Assembly (NCBI GenBank): GCA_015143295.1
Contig: CM026561.1
Span: 41,358,875-41,422,874, forward strand
Reading direction: 5' to 3'
Length of the DNA: 64,000 bases
Origin: Tetracentron sinense
Taxonomy: Eukaryota > Streptophyta > Magnoliopsida > Trochodendrales > Trochodendraceae
Shown here: positions 16,957 through 31,900 of the stretch, piece after piece
Numbering within the stretch: position 1 is the first letter of the stretch
Layout: every line of letters begins with the position of its first letter
Notes under the pieces: model-generated
Database searches by the model: none
Told to the model about the DNA's origin: nothing
What the model saw: the letters and a program-made list of their open reading frames with translations, nothing else
Position numbers and translations under genes: made by a program

Positions 16957-19900
16957 CTATCTGAAGAGTCGGAAGACGAAGGCAGGACTCTGGAACTCTA
17001 TGAAATCATGTGCACCTTCCAGTTCCTGTATATAAATAGCTTCTCTGGGTTCCTCGCTCACTCCACTCTGTGTGGCATACTCCAATCCCATCTCATAATC
17101 CACCTGCAACATTACATCCAAACAAGGTGATGACATAATATTGAATCTATATTGTATCCTCCTGAACTAAGTAAAATCAGAAACTCCTCATAATGAAGAA
17201 GTTTCTGAGAAGGGAATATCTAAGATAACTTTCATGTACAGCATAAAGGCAGTCTATCAAGCTAACCACCTATGTGGGTCAAATGTAAATAAATGGGTAA
17301 GCATTCCACCTCCTTCAGACATCCAGAACAAATGTGGCTAGGGATGTAGAAAAAAAGTATAAACAAAGCCTATAATGATCACCCAATTGGTGCAGCTTCT
17401 GGATACAGGATTTTGTAAGGGAGAAGTACAACATTCCCCTGCATGTGCATCTTGCAAATATGGTTCAGCTGTTAGGAAACCACCCTTTTAGTACACCATA
17501 CAGGTATCCTTTATCACCTCTTCACTGAACATGCTTGGGAATTTAAACCATTTTTTGTACCATTGAAATTTAGGGCAAGTTTCACGTCGTTAGGCAGAGA
17601 AACATTGAAATTTAGCAGCTCACCTGTTCAACGTGTTGAGTAAGTTTTTCCTTTAGTGTCTCTTTTGTAATCAAACGAGCAGAAACTTTTCTGAGTATTT
17701 CCGCATCTTCACCCTCATACCGCTTCCTTTTCGATGCATGTTGGTGTGCCATTTCTCTCAAGACATCATATATGGCACCCGTAGCATCAGGTATGTACCT
17801 GTGGATTAACAGAAAATAGATCATTGTGTGCGGATAGCAACAAGATCATCAGCTCTAGAAGTTGGGGAACCATAACAATCTAGGGCAGCTTTAGGGTTGA
17901 CCATTACAATAGTTCCATAAATAGATTACTAATACACATGGTGCACAAAGGGAAGGGGAGGTAATGGGGACCCCGTATGCAACAGGCCCACTAAGAAAAA
18001 TCTCTTAATGTAAAGCCAATTTGATCAAATGATAGCCTTTCAAGTTTCAACCTACAGCAATTTTTTTGGGCTGTGCAATATGGTGAACCCTTCAGGGAAA
18101 AGTATATAACCAGATATTATGATTATCTTATCAGGTAGAATGCTAGCACGAAAGGTTATTAGGCCTGGAGTCATCAGATTGACGGAACACCATGGGTACC
18201 AATCACCAATGACAACCTTTCCTTATAGCCTACCCAACAAGTTCCATAGACTTGCTATTTGCAAAATATGCCCAACCAAAAATTCAATAACTAATGCAGT
18301 GACGATTAATAAAGCATAGAGCCCTCCTTTATTTCAGAATACAAAATAAATTGAGTAGCAGCATTTACTTGTTTAAATTTCGCTTCCTCTCTTGCTGTTC
18401 ACGGGCCTGAATTTTCTTCACTATTTTGGATTTTAACTGGATACAACACTGCTGAATGGAGGACTGAAGAAATTATGCTGTTAGCTTACCAATTATTATT
18501 TTTCCTTCAACTCAACTGAGATTACCAGGAAACTGTAAACCACCCACCTTGACAGCAGTAGCTATCTCACTTATGTCATCTCCAATATATTCCTTTCCAG
18601 TACCCTTGAAGGGTATTTTTGTGCTCACAATGCTCACAAAGACACCAATTTTATCTTGCGTCTGGTTGATCTTGTAGCTGTTCCAACTGGAAAAGGATGC
18701 TTCAGTGAGATTTCTTGGAGTTCATTTCATAGCTTTTTCTCTTGACCAAATTCACACTTAAAAGAACAGGAAAGAAAAAAGGAAGGACTTAATCCTACTT
18801 ATATCTTACTTGATTCTCTTTAGGGCGGTCCTTGTGACAACATCAGCACCTTGCTCAAAAAGAAGTGGAATACGGTTCGCAAACCGGAAAATGTTCAGAC
18901 CCTACAATTTAACCAGCACAGCATGCTTCATAAATTTTGAGCCTTTGGAGAAATAACAACTGAAAGAATGAGAATCACCTTCTGATTAACTTTTTCTTTT
19001 TTGTATGTTAAATACTCTGTTTCGCTTAAACAAGCAATATGACATGCAAAAGATAAATGTAGCTAACTGAGGCAGAATCTCCAATTCCAATTTCCACATC
19101 AATCACATGCCACAAATTAAGGTTGACCATGAAACTATGGCTCTACTTTTTACAGCTTATCCAGCTTCCACTTTTGGTGATTAGGGTCTAGTATCATAAC
19201 TCTGATGATATAAATCTAACCAGAAACCTATATCTAATATGATGTTTTGGAAACTGTTTGATACTTAAAAATTGCATAGTGTGTAAGAATGTGGACAAAC
19301 GTGTCTCATTATAAAAACTAACCAGAAACCTATATCTAGTATGATTTTCTGGAAACTGTTTCATACTTAAAATTATGCATGCAGGTATGTATGAATGCAA
19401 ACAAACATGCCTCAGTATGTATGTGTAAGCGTGTGCAAACCTTTGTATATACGATTGCATACATGTAGCCTAAGTGAATACAAACAGAACTTGTCCACAT
19501 ATTTATTAATGAATGTTTAGATTCACATACGGGTGTAGATCTGTTATCTCCAACCATCACACTGTGGCCACACACAATGCCAAAGTACTGATCCATATAC
19601 AAGTCAATAAACTCTTTATGTAAAGGAAGACAAGGCAGTAGGCCTACACATGAAGTTATGCATGACCTATATACCATTCTCAAGCAGCAGGTCAAATAGC
19701 CAAAGACTACGAGAGAAGCAATCTAAAACGCCTCCAAAAGATGACATCAGTCTTTTTCTTCTATCTAGAATGTATCTATATTCTATACTGAACTATTTGA
19801 GAGTAAAGAGAAGATGTTAGGGCTCCAAAATATAATATCGAGGAGTAATTATTCACATTGACAGGGCAACACTTACTTGCTTGACATCTTTCCCACCCAA

Positions 19901-22900
19901 GCTAACTCCGGATTCCACAATGAATGGGTGGCCTTCAAAAACTTGAGGACTGCATTCAAGGTAACCAAATAACAGTCAAGCTTAGGAAAATGTCTATCAA
20001 GTAGCATAAAGAAATAAACTTAACATGAAACATTTACTTTAAAGTTTAAACACCCGCAATTATCTGACTAAATTTTATATATGTTGGCTTCCTAAACAAA
20101 TAAGAAAGAAGCATATTTTGCAAAGACATATCAAAAACAACCTGCCTGAATAAGTGGCAACCATGTCCGGATGCAGCTCCTTTATGATTCCTAGACGAAG
20201 ATTGTATTCCCCAGCAGGACTAAGACACTACAAGAAGTACCAAGTAATACATAAAAGAAGCATGGATCCAAAATATAAATAGAAGTAATCTAAACTTTTT
20301 TTCTTTATTGATGAAATAATGTAAACAAGGGTTGCTATGAAATTTTGTAAAGTCAATGTTTTAGTGTTGGCTTATTCCGTTGTCAAAACAGTGAGTCTGT
20401 GTCTTGTGTCATTACCTTCAAGCATCCACGACAAGTGAAAACGAAGACTGAAGAAGATCAATTGAAGACATTCCGATCATAGCCTCCGTTTCACTCATAG
20501 GATGGTAAGTGACCTAGATACCATGTTACATTAGGTGGAAATTGACTTAGAATAATCATATGAACTTTAAGTGACTAAATATGTAACCTTAAGAGTGTTA
20601 GAGGATCTTAAAAACCAAGGTTCCTTATAAGAGGCATATCTCATTGACCGTAGCTCCAATTTTGCGCTATAATATATCAAATCGACCGTATCGAAAAGAT
20701 CTACAACTTTCGTGAAGAAAGTAGGAGCAAAAATCGAGTCTTTTTTAGGTCGGTCAACCGAACCAAGATTGGGTCGACCCAGTCCCTAACACATTTTGTA
20801 TGGTGAAATTGGGCAGAGAGCATAGAAAAATTGGGTCGACCCAAAGGGCTCATTCGGTTGACCGAACTGCCCAGTTGGGTCGACCCAATCCCAGTTTGGT
20901 CGACCCAATTGCTTTAAGATGTTTCTAAATCCGAATTTTCACCTTCTAAAAGCTTGAGTTGGCTTCTCTATTTAATAGAACCTTGTTAGTCCGTGAATGA
21001 GGACTTGTGGAGAGTGTTGAGAGTGAATTAGGATATCTCTAGAGTTCTCAGAAACTCTGGAATTATTTTCTCTCCTTCTCTTATATAATTATGTTAGTTG
21101 CTCACTTACTCTAGAGATGCAAAATTTACCATTCTAATCTCTGAAAACTTGCATTGGTTGATCCTCAAGCTTTTGATGGGATCACTCTAGAGTTCTCATA
21201 AACACTAAAACCCATCAACCCGTTCTGGAAAGATCAAATTGGCCGGAGTGTTCCAGAGCCTTTACGAAGGAGATCGATCCAAGGAGGATCGTGGTTGTGG
21301 ATATTTGGTTGGTGGAATCCGAAGCCGCCGTGGAAGGAGATCGATCTTTGGAGATCGTGGTTGTCGAGACTCAAGAGAAGTAGAAGCTGCTAAGATTGTT
21401 CACGGGTCTTATGAGAACATGATTACTTATTGAGGCGTGTAGGACTAGCAGTGGATCGATGAGTTTGAGTCCTGTTTGGGTGAGGTTCCAGTCTATAAGT
21501 ATCTTTACTTTGTCGTAGTGATCTCTTTGCTGGACTAGGTCCTGTAGTTTTTCCCGGAAGGGTTTCCACGTAAAAATCCTTGTGTTGTGGTTTGTTTGTC
21601 TTCTCTCTATTTCCGCACTTTATTGTTCATTCTCCCTTAGTTAATAATTTAATTTTTAACTCTTAAAGAGGATAGATAGACTTGTAGGGAGACCTAGCCT
21701 CCCCCCTTGGGTTTGTGAGTTCTCAACCTAAAAATATTATTTTTGGGGTTCACCGGATTTTTCAAGTTCAAATACAGCAGAAAAAATAAATGATAATTCA
21801 AGAGTAGGAGCTGACTTACATTGCCACTAGGGTCATCAAATTTAGCCTGACGAAACAATTGATGAATACGAACTATTTGCTGAGAAGTGAGAGACTTAAC
21901 GGCCATTTTTTGACTAAAATCTGGCCCCATTTCTCCTACAAAATGAAAGAGAATTAAGTTAAGGAATGAAGTACATAAGCACCCTTGATATACCATACAG
22001 TCATGAATACAATCAAACGTTTCAACTTTTTGAATGGCATGAATTGGTTGGAGTTCCAACAACATCTAAACAGCCACTAGGAAAAATAATGATAAGCCTG
22101 CTGCAATTTTGTTGTTAGAGAACCCCTAAAGATAGTCCAAGACTTGCTGATGCAAAGGCCACCATCCCCATTTCAAAGGCAAGGAAAACACAAATGCTCC
22201 TCAAAAAGTTGCCCCTGCCCTCAGGGTATGTATAATAACTGCAGCATTAATCTCATGCATACTTTAGTTTTTAACATGCATTTGCCATTCTGTGAGATAT
22301 TATAGGCATATAATGAATCCTGTAAAGTTTAACCGGGATCCTTGTACATTTTAGCACACAAAATTACATAAACCAAAATATTATGCAATTAAAGCTAGGA
22401 AATCAATGTAAGCAGCTTTGGAGGAAAACTGAAACAGAAATACTTGGGTACAATTCACTTTCTGTGAATATGTCCAGTCAATGCCAGGGGCAGAGCCAGG
22501 TGGGGGCACGTACCCCCACTCAAATTTTGAAAAAACCTATTTTTTTTTAAAGCGTGCATTGTCATTGAATCACAACCAATCGCAATTGAACTCGGGGAGA
22601 GTCCAATCGTACCCATAGGTCAACATGTGTCCCTTTTAACCCCATTAACCATAGTTAATATTCACTAACCCGTAGGGTTCAACAATCTAACCTTGGTTTT
22701 TTAAATAGGATATTAAAAAAATTAACCTTAGGGTTAAGAAATTTTAACCCTAGGATTTAAATTTTTCTATAAAAAATCAACGTTAGATTGATGAACCTTA
22801 AAGGTTAGTGAATCTTAATCATGGTTAATAGAGATTAAAAAGGACACGTATTGACTTGTGGGTGCGATTGAATTGTTCCCGAGTCCAATTGTGATTGGCT

Positions 22901-25900
22901 GTGATCCGATTTTGCCCTGGGAATGGGGACATGAACTCAAGGAGAGTTCAATCGCTCCCACAAGTCAACACATGGCCCTTTTGACCTCTATTAATTGGGG
23001 TTAAGCTTCACTAACCCTTGCGGTTCAATAATATAACATTATTTAAAAAATAATGATAAAAAATATTAACCCTAAGATTTAAAATTCTTAAACTGAGTTA
23101 AACAATTATACTATATTATTCAACTTTTTAATAGGTATAGCCATGAGGCAAGTGGGCAATGTTCCTTGAACTATTGAAAACAAAATATATCTTTTATAGC
23201 ATGTTATTTATTATTTGACTGAACATAGCCATGGGGCAAGGGTGTAAACAAGGAGAAACAATAATCGTAAGATATGTACCAAATATATGAGCAAAATGCC
23301 CCCAAAAACTTAGTCATTAAAAAAATTCCGGGGCCTACGGCCCCGAACCCCCCATCCTCCTTAGATTCAGATTATTTTGTACCAACCTAATAATTTTCCA
23401 CAAATCTATCAACAATTACTACCATTTTTAATGAACCATTGTGTGCCCCCACTACTAGAAAATCCTGGCTCCACCCCCGGTCAACGCCACCATAAACTCA
23501 CCTTGGTCATTTTATAGAGACTCCCAATTTCCCTAAAGCCTGGGTTAAAAAATAGGTTCTGTCAGTTCATGCCAACAAGGTGAAGCTGTATTCTGTTATG
23601 TCCCAATATATACATCTACCTCCTTACTTTTCTCAAAAATCAAAATAAACACTACTAAAGTCATGGAAACCACAGTAACAAAGTTCGGGTTCGGGAATTA
23701 TTCAGCAGGGGTCAAGTTCAGCAAATTCGGTACAAGTTCAAGAAAATAAAAAATAACAATTAATAATTATAAAAAATAGGACCGTGATACCAACTTATCC
23801 ATCTACCAATCTAGATGGATTGGCATCTCTTATTATGTTAGACACTTATTTTAGAATTCCGAATAAGCCTAAACGAATAATTTGTACAAAATCTCCATTC
23901 AGGATAAGTTCGGAATAAGTGTCAATTCACAAATTGTTCGTTAGTTCGTAAAAAAGTACATTTTTAAACTTTACCCCTTAAAAATGAATAGTTTGGGAAT
24001 TATTCGAAAACTTTGTTACTATGGTAGAAACCGTAAAGAGATGCCCATGTCACTAGATTGACTTGTAAATAAATAAAAAGTAGCGTTCTTAAGCAAAAGC
24101 GACTCTTCAAAGGATTTTAATCTCACTTAAAAAGGCCCAAAAGATCAAGCTACAAATAAGTCAATAGTTTCCTATAGGAATACATAAACAATATGAAGGA
24201 GAGTCAGAAACAACTATAAATTTATACTGTATTTCCTGCAATAGATAACAAAGCAGTTGACACTTCATCACCTTCCTATACACATTATGGCTCAAGCATC
24301 TATTTGGGATAATGACCTCCAAGCACTAGATGATTGATCAAAAGGATTTTACCCAGCACGTCTGTCCAAGGTTAAAATAACAGTTTCAGCATATGTAAAC
24401 GATTCCTACCAAAACCGCTACGAAATGGTCATGTCTTCTGTTATGAAAAGTGCTTATTTTATTTTATTTAAGGGGGGGGGGGGGGTGAACCGAGTCTTAA
24501 ATAATGTAAGAAAGTATCAGCTGAGTCCCATGATACCTACGTAAATAGCGTAACAGGTTATATATCGTAACAGTTTCAGCAAGTTTTATTTCCATGCGTC
24601 TGTCCATAGACTCCATACAAAAGTTCCCAATTTTGGAGTTGCTAAAACTGTCAATAGAGACCAACAGTGATTCCATGGACCTCTCTATCATGTATGTATA
24701 GTAGTGGTAAGGTGGCCTTTATGGTCCCATTTCCACAATTTCTTATTCTCCACCACTCAAAATGAATATATTGTAAGGGCATGCACTGTAACTAATCTTA
24801 AGTTGACTTATAAAAGGAAACTCCTCTCTTCTAGTGTTTTTGGGAGTTAGCCATCACTGTATTTCATTTCAAAAGTGCTCGAGGCTTCTACAGGAGGCAG
24901 CCATGTTATCTGCACTTCCCAAAATCATGGTTAACTTACCGATCAAAAAATAATGATCATGGTTAACTTCATGCAATTTTAATAGTTGGCACCTTGCAAC
25001 TTAACTGTTATCAAACAACTCTGAAACGAGTGCAGATCAAATGACGCACCATTTTCTCCTAAAAATAGGAAATGGCACAGTTCTTATGTCAACCTTTTCA
25101 AAACAGACAGAAAATAAAGCCTCATTAAGATTTTTGTTTAACTTTCAATGATGTACAACTTTATGTACCAAAACATGATAGTTCTATGAACCAGTTTTTT
25201 GGACATGCATCCCCAGTTGACAAATAATTTCAGATATGAGTACTGATGTTGGATGTCCGCATCAAGTACTTACCAATTAAGCGCTCCGCGTAGGGTTTGC
25301 CTATATTTACAAATTCATGTTGGAGAAACTGCAAAAGGTTCTGCTTTGAAGTGTCTGCAATAAGGCGTTTGATGAGTAGTAAATCAACGGCAGAGGGATG
25401 GTGCTTTGTCTCAAGAGGAACTGGAGGCATTATGTTTGTTCTTCGTGAAAATCGTATAGTGACATTTTTGCTGCATGAAAAGGAAGAAGGCAATGAGAAT
25501 AGATATAAATCAGAACTAGAAAAAATTACTGCCCAAAAATAAATGAGGCAGAGAGGCATACTCAGTTGCATCTGAGACAAATTTAAAGAGGAATTGAGCA
25601 TATGGGGTGATAACAGCCATCTGTCGCATATAATGTAATATCTTTGACTGCATAGGCCAACCAAGAGTTGTTAGGTCAAGTCAAAAAATTCTATACTGAT
25701 CCATTTATCTTTAACCCTTCCTTGTTAAAGATGATATCTCAATGTCTCATATATAATAGATTTTCTAAGGAACCTTGACAAGAACTAAAGCTCCAATGAA
25801 AGCTTAGGATATACAGTCCATTTAAGTACTACATACGCGGTAAGTTGTCCAGTTCCCCTCAATAACAACTTGAATTTCTGCTCCATGCCACCTTTCCTTG

Positions 25901-28900
25901 TCATCTCGTTTTTCATGCACATGAATATGGGGAATGTTCCTGAATATTTTAAAGAAGTACCACTGATCAGTAATATTTTAATGAACAAGCAATTGCCAGA
26001 AAAACCTGCTAAAAGTTTTGAGTGCATGTAATTATAGTAGTTGTGAGAAGGCACTGACAAAGAAGATGAAGATGCCCCCCTATGAGATCCTTGCTACTAT
26101 ATATATATATATGTGCAAAAGAATAACAATTCCATCTTAATATCCATATTTCAAGTCATGCCGATGAAGATGCCCCTATAAGGTCCTTGCAACTAGATAT
26201 ACATATACATGTATGTGTGCGTAAGAAAGGCCATTCCATCTTAATATCCATATTTCAAGTCATACCGATGAATATCTATATCCAGCCTGCAGAATGAGAT
26301 ATAACTTTGACCCCTCATTGATGACAAGATCTCTATAGGAAGCCCTGTACTCATCTTGGACCAAATCAATGCCTGCATAGGTTCATGATAGGTCAAATTT
26401 ACTTTATATCATAGTTGTCAAACTGAGACAGAAGAAGGAAACAATGCAGAGAGGAAGTTAAAAAGTCTCTTGTACAACACTATGAATAATTACCCTAATG
26501 CAGAAGCTGGAAACCAGGTTATTTGTGAGTAGAAACAAGTTTCCGGGTAATTCTGTTTTGTATCATGGATCAAATTGATTGAATATTTGAATGCAAAATC
26601 TGGTGTCACCACATGTTTCTAAGCCTGATGAACGAAGCCTAATTCATAATTCCACAAGGTTATCTGTGGACATCATTATTCAGATGACATGCAACCAAGA
26701 AACGGCCAACAGTCAAGACAAGGCCCGTGAGCAAGATGCATCACAACCAAAAAGGACTCATGAGTCATGACAAAGAAACCCCCTGCGTGATGTAAACAAA
26801 AACAACCCGCAGCCAAGAAATAACCCCTGGCCTGAATCAACCAACACAATTGACCAACAACTAGAGATATATTGGGATTATCCAATGCTAAATGTTATAA
26901 AACCACTCACCATCCCATGAATGGAAAAGTTGGCACATGGAAACCGATGGTCAAATGTTACCTAATCACCTCCTGAGTTAATAAAAGGACCCACATCATC
27001 CATTTAGATTACTTGGGTTGGTTATTTAACTACCCAAACAACTCCTGACGGGGGTAGCATCATCATTTGAGGACTTTTGAATATTTTTGGAGACACAAGG
27101 AAAGAAGGTAAGTTCTCTCTCTTCTCATCATCTCTCATTTCCTCTCATCTTGTGAGAGACGGATTTTGATCGCCAACCAAATAGGAATGACTCCTAATCC
27201 GGCTAACGCCCAAAATCACTAAGATTTAGATTCGCCACCTACTCTAATTATGAGGAAGAATAGGAACCCTAAACTAATCCAATGGTAAGGAAATATAGTC
27301 AAATTAAGAAAGTTTAGGTCAAAATGTCAAATAGTTTCGATCAACTTCAACTGAAACGTGTCGGTTTCAATGGTGTCCAAAGCGAAACACCCAGATATAT
27401 ATAAATAAATAAATAAATAAATACAGGATTTCTTGAAACGTTTCGATCAACTTCAAATGACTATAAGCATATTTACAGTTTATTTACATAAAATATCATT
27501 TAAATTCATTTACTTAAGATATTTATATGTAAATAAGGATATACCCCCCATTTGAATTCAATAAAAACTATCCTAGATCCAAAATCTTGAAGAATAAAAG
27601 TCAACTTTACAATTCAAGAACAAAATTCATTTTTTTACGGATTAAGTTAAAATTTCAACTTTCAAATACTAAAGTATTTCTTAAATCATAAAATGTCATA
27701 AATTCAACTATATCAAAACATTAATAAAATTCAAAAATCCGGGAAAAAAAGTCTCATATTTTAGTCTTTAAAAATAATTACATCTACATGGCCAAAAAGT
27801 CAACCAACAGTTTAGCAGGAAAAAAAAAACTTACATTCAAACTTTATAAAAAGAATTCTAAGCATATGTTGGGTACCCCTCAATTAAATTCATCAAAAAT
27901 CCTCCCAAACTTAAATTCCAAAAGAATCAAAATACAAAGTTTCAGTTCAATGCTAAAATTCAATTTTTAGTCATTCAGGCTAAATTTCAACTTCCAAATT
28001 GCAAGGTTTTTTCGAATCTTAAAGGGCTCATAATTTTGAATGGCTAAATTTCAACTTCCAAATTGCAAGGTTTTTTCAAATCTTAAGGGTTCATAATTTT
28101 TAATATGTCAAACATTATTAAAACACAAAATACTAGTAAAATTATTTCACACATTAGCTTCTATATATTGTTGGAACACTACATGCTCAATCCCAAGCAT
28201 CGAGTGACATTTATGAACAAATTTCACAATTTTCGGATTTACAGCAAACATGCATCCATATGTACAAGTCCACATACCACGTTCACCTGAGTTAGCCACA
28301 TTATTGTTAATATGTCTAGCTCCCTTATAATGTATCACTTTATTCATTTCCTAAGCTCACAACGTTCAAACCGGCATGAAGCTCAATGTAGAATTGAGCT
28401 TGTATCCAAGGTTGTTAAATCGTAATTAAATCATAAAATCGTTTTAAGACCAATTCGATTCAGATCGGAATTTAAATCAGTAGAAAATTAAGAATAGTAA
28501 ACTAGGGTTTGTGGAAGAGAGAAAGTGGAGAAGAGGAAGAATGAGGAAAACAGGGTATGGAAAATTAGTTTTACCATCCCTTTAGCTCTTCTTTTATATT
28601 ACTAACAGAATGAAAGGACATAAGTGCCCTTAATTACATAAAAGACAATAGACACTAAAACTTAATAAAGTAACTAGATAATAAAGTTATGATGGGCTTA
28701 TTTAGATTGTCCATTACGACACTCCCCCTCAAGCAGGACATAATGTCCAACATGTCAAGCTTGCCAATAAGCCCATGATGAGGAGATGAAGCAACTGCCT
28801 TCGTAAGAACATCTACTAACTGATCTTATGTTCTTACAAAGGCAAGACTAATTATCTTCGAAGCTATCTTCTCTCTTATAAAATGTTTGCCAACCTCAAT

Positions 28901-31900
28901 ATGTTTGGTCATGTCATGTTGCACTAGGTTATGTGCAATGCTAATAGTAGCTTTATTATCACAATAGCGTGTCATCTCCGATGGGTTTGAGAAACCCAGT
29001 TCTGTCATCAAGGTCTTGATCCACAATAACTCACAGGCTCCATGAGTCATTGCTCTATACTCTGCTTCGACGCTAGACCGTGCAACCACATACTGCTTCT
29101 TACTTCTCCAGGTAACCAAATTTTCAATAACCATGGTGTAATAGCCTGACGTAGATCAACGATTTGTGACTGAACCAGCCCAACCAACATCTGTGTACAT
29201 CTTTACCTTCAAGTGCTCATTCTGTTTGAATAATAACCCTCGACCTAGTGAAGACTTTAAGTATCTCAAAATTCAATTTGCAACTTCAAGGTGTAAAGTC
29301 CTAAGACTGTGCATAAACTGACTGATTACACTCACTGCATAAGCAATATCGGAACGAGTCAAGGATAAGTAAATCAACCTGCCAACAAGTCTTTGGAACA
29401 TACCAACATCTTCAAGCAACTCGCCACTCTCATAGTCAAGTTTAACATTAGCTTCTATAGGAGTTGCTACAAGTTTTGAGCTAAGCTTTCTAATGTCTTC
29501 CAACAGATCAAGGATATATTTTCTTTGAAATATGAAGATGCCCTTCCTTGAGTGGGCAACTTCAATCCCAAGAAAATACCTGAGTAAACCCAAATCTTTA
29601 ATCTCAAACTCTTTTGTCAGAAGATCCTTAAGATTTCGTATCTCCTCTGAGTTATCTTCAGTTACAACAATATCATCTACATACACTAGAAGTGCAGTAG
29701 TTGTGTTTTCCAAATACTTCACAAACAACATATGATCTGAATGACATTTAGTATACCCAAACTTCTTCACAGTTCCACTAAACCTTTTAAACCAAGCCCT
29801 AAGGGACTGTTTAAAGCCATAAATTACCTTCTTCAGATGACAAACTTTACCCTTCTAATTCTAAACATTAAACCTATGAGGTAAATCCATATAAACTTCT
29901 TCTTGGAGATCTCCATGAAGAAAAGCGTTCTTCACATCCAGCTGAAAGAGAGGTCAGGACTGATTTGCTGCTACTGAAAGAAGAATTTTGATTGTATTCA
30001 TTTTGGCTACAGGAGCAAATGTTTCCTAATAATCGATCTCATAGGTCTATGTGAATCCCTTAGCGACCAACCTTGCTTTGTATATGTCAACAGTACCATC
30101 AGCCTTGTAAATCCACTTGCATCCAACTAGCTTATTGTCCTTAGGAGCTTCAACAAGTTCTCATGTATTATTTTTTGTGAGTGCCTTCATTTCCTCCCAC
30201 ATTGTTTCCTTCCACTTAGGGTGCTTCAATGCATCTGTAATTCTAGATGAAATAGATATTGAAGACAAAGATGAGACAAAATCACGAATAGATGGAGAAC
30301 AAGATTCATAAGAAATGAAGTTAGAGATATGATGAGATGTACAAGTGTGTTTCCCTTTACGCAAGACAATAGGAGCATCAAGATCAGTAGTGTTGGGTAA
30401 AGATGAAGAATTATCTGGACTGAGAGCAACTAGAGAAGTAGATGGATCTAAGTCCATAGAGGTATGCTGAGAGTGTTGTTCAGTTGATCAAGACTCCAAC
30501 TTGGAACGTCTTGAGTATGTCTTCAGCTCATTTTCCTTCTCTTTAGTGTCATCAGAAGAGGACAACAATGGCAATAAAAGGAGTTTCTCCCAGAATAGGA
30601 ACAGGGAGGGATATTTGTACTGGAAGGGGTATCTCTTCACTAACACTCTCCCCCTGAAGAGGAACCCCAAAAAAAAATGGAACCGATTCAAAGAAAAAAA
30701 TATCCTTAGAGATAAGCCTCTTATCTGTCAGGGGATCAAACATCTTATACCCTTTCTGTGTAGAGGAACTGAGGAAAATCCTAAAAATAGACATTTGGTG
30801 GACTTAAGATCCAACTTAGAACGGTTTTGACCGAGGATATGAAGAAAGCGGAAGACTAAAAAGAGGACTCTCAGGACGCAATAACTGATGTGGAGACTTA
30901 AAATCCAAAACCCGAGAAAGCATCTGGTTAATCAAATATGCTGCTATAAGCACTGCCTCAGACCAAAAAAAAAAAAATTCAACTTTCATTTGTAATAACA
31001 AACTTCGAACAACCTCAAGCAGATGACGGTTCTTTCGTTCCACAACTCCATCTTGTTGTGACGTGTATACACAACTGTTTTGATGAATAATTCCATGTTC
31101 AGCAAAGTAAGCTCTGAGTGATCCTTCAAGGTATTCGCGACCATAATCAGAGCGAAATATCTTAACATTCTTGTCAAATTGATTTATGGTCATGTTATGA
31201 AATGTGCGAATAGTATTAGGCACCTCATTTTGAGTTTTCAATAGGTACAACCAAGTGTAACGGGAATAATCATCAATAAATGAAATAAAATATTGAAATC
31301 CAAACAAGGATAGAGTGGGAGAGGGTCCCCATACATCTAAATAGACAATTTCAAAAGGAAATGAACTTCTTTTAGTATTGGGAAAAAATGAAACACGACT
31401 ATGCTTTGCCAATCACAAGTTTCACACTGCAAACTTTGTAAATTGACAGACTAAAACAAACGAGGAAACAAAAATTTTAAGGACTAAAATGACAAGTGAC
31501 CCAACCGACGACGCCAAAGAAAAATCTGGTCTTTATTAATAGTACTATGAGACTAAAAAACACTAGAGATAGGAGCAGGAGCCTGATCCAAGATGTAAAA
31601 CCCATCCACTTTACATCCACTCCCAATCTGCCATTGTGTCACCAGATCCTGAAATACACAATAAGATGTAAAAAATGTTACACTGCAATGCAGATGCTTA
31701 GTTAAACTACTAACAGAAAGGAGGTTAACAGAAAACTCAGGAATATGTAATACAAATGACAATGAGAGAGTAGAGGTGACATAGATGCTTCTTTTCCTAG
31801 ATACAAATACAAAGGAACCATCAGCTATTTTCACTCTCAAAGAATTAGAGCAAGAGTTGTAGGACGAGAAAAGTGTGGACGTACCAGACATATGATCTGA

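Noticed and set aside
20226-20237. CACTACAAGAAG resembling a CACTA terminus
   Set aside because: It is the reverse complement of the TOP6B exon 13 acceptor region (TTGTAG|TGTCTTAGT), and no partner end or subterminal repeats are present.
23450-23465. CACTACTAGAAAATCC resembling a CACTA terminus
   Set aside because: It lies within the right end of the hAT element defined by inverted repeats and an 8-bp target duplication.
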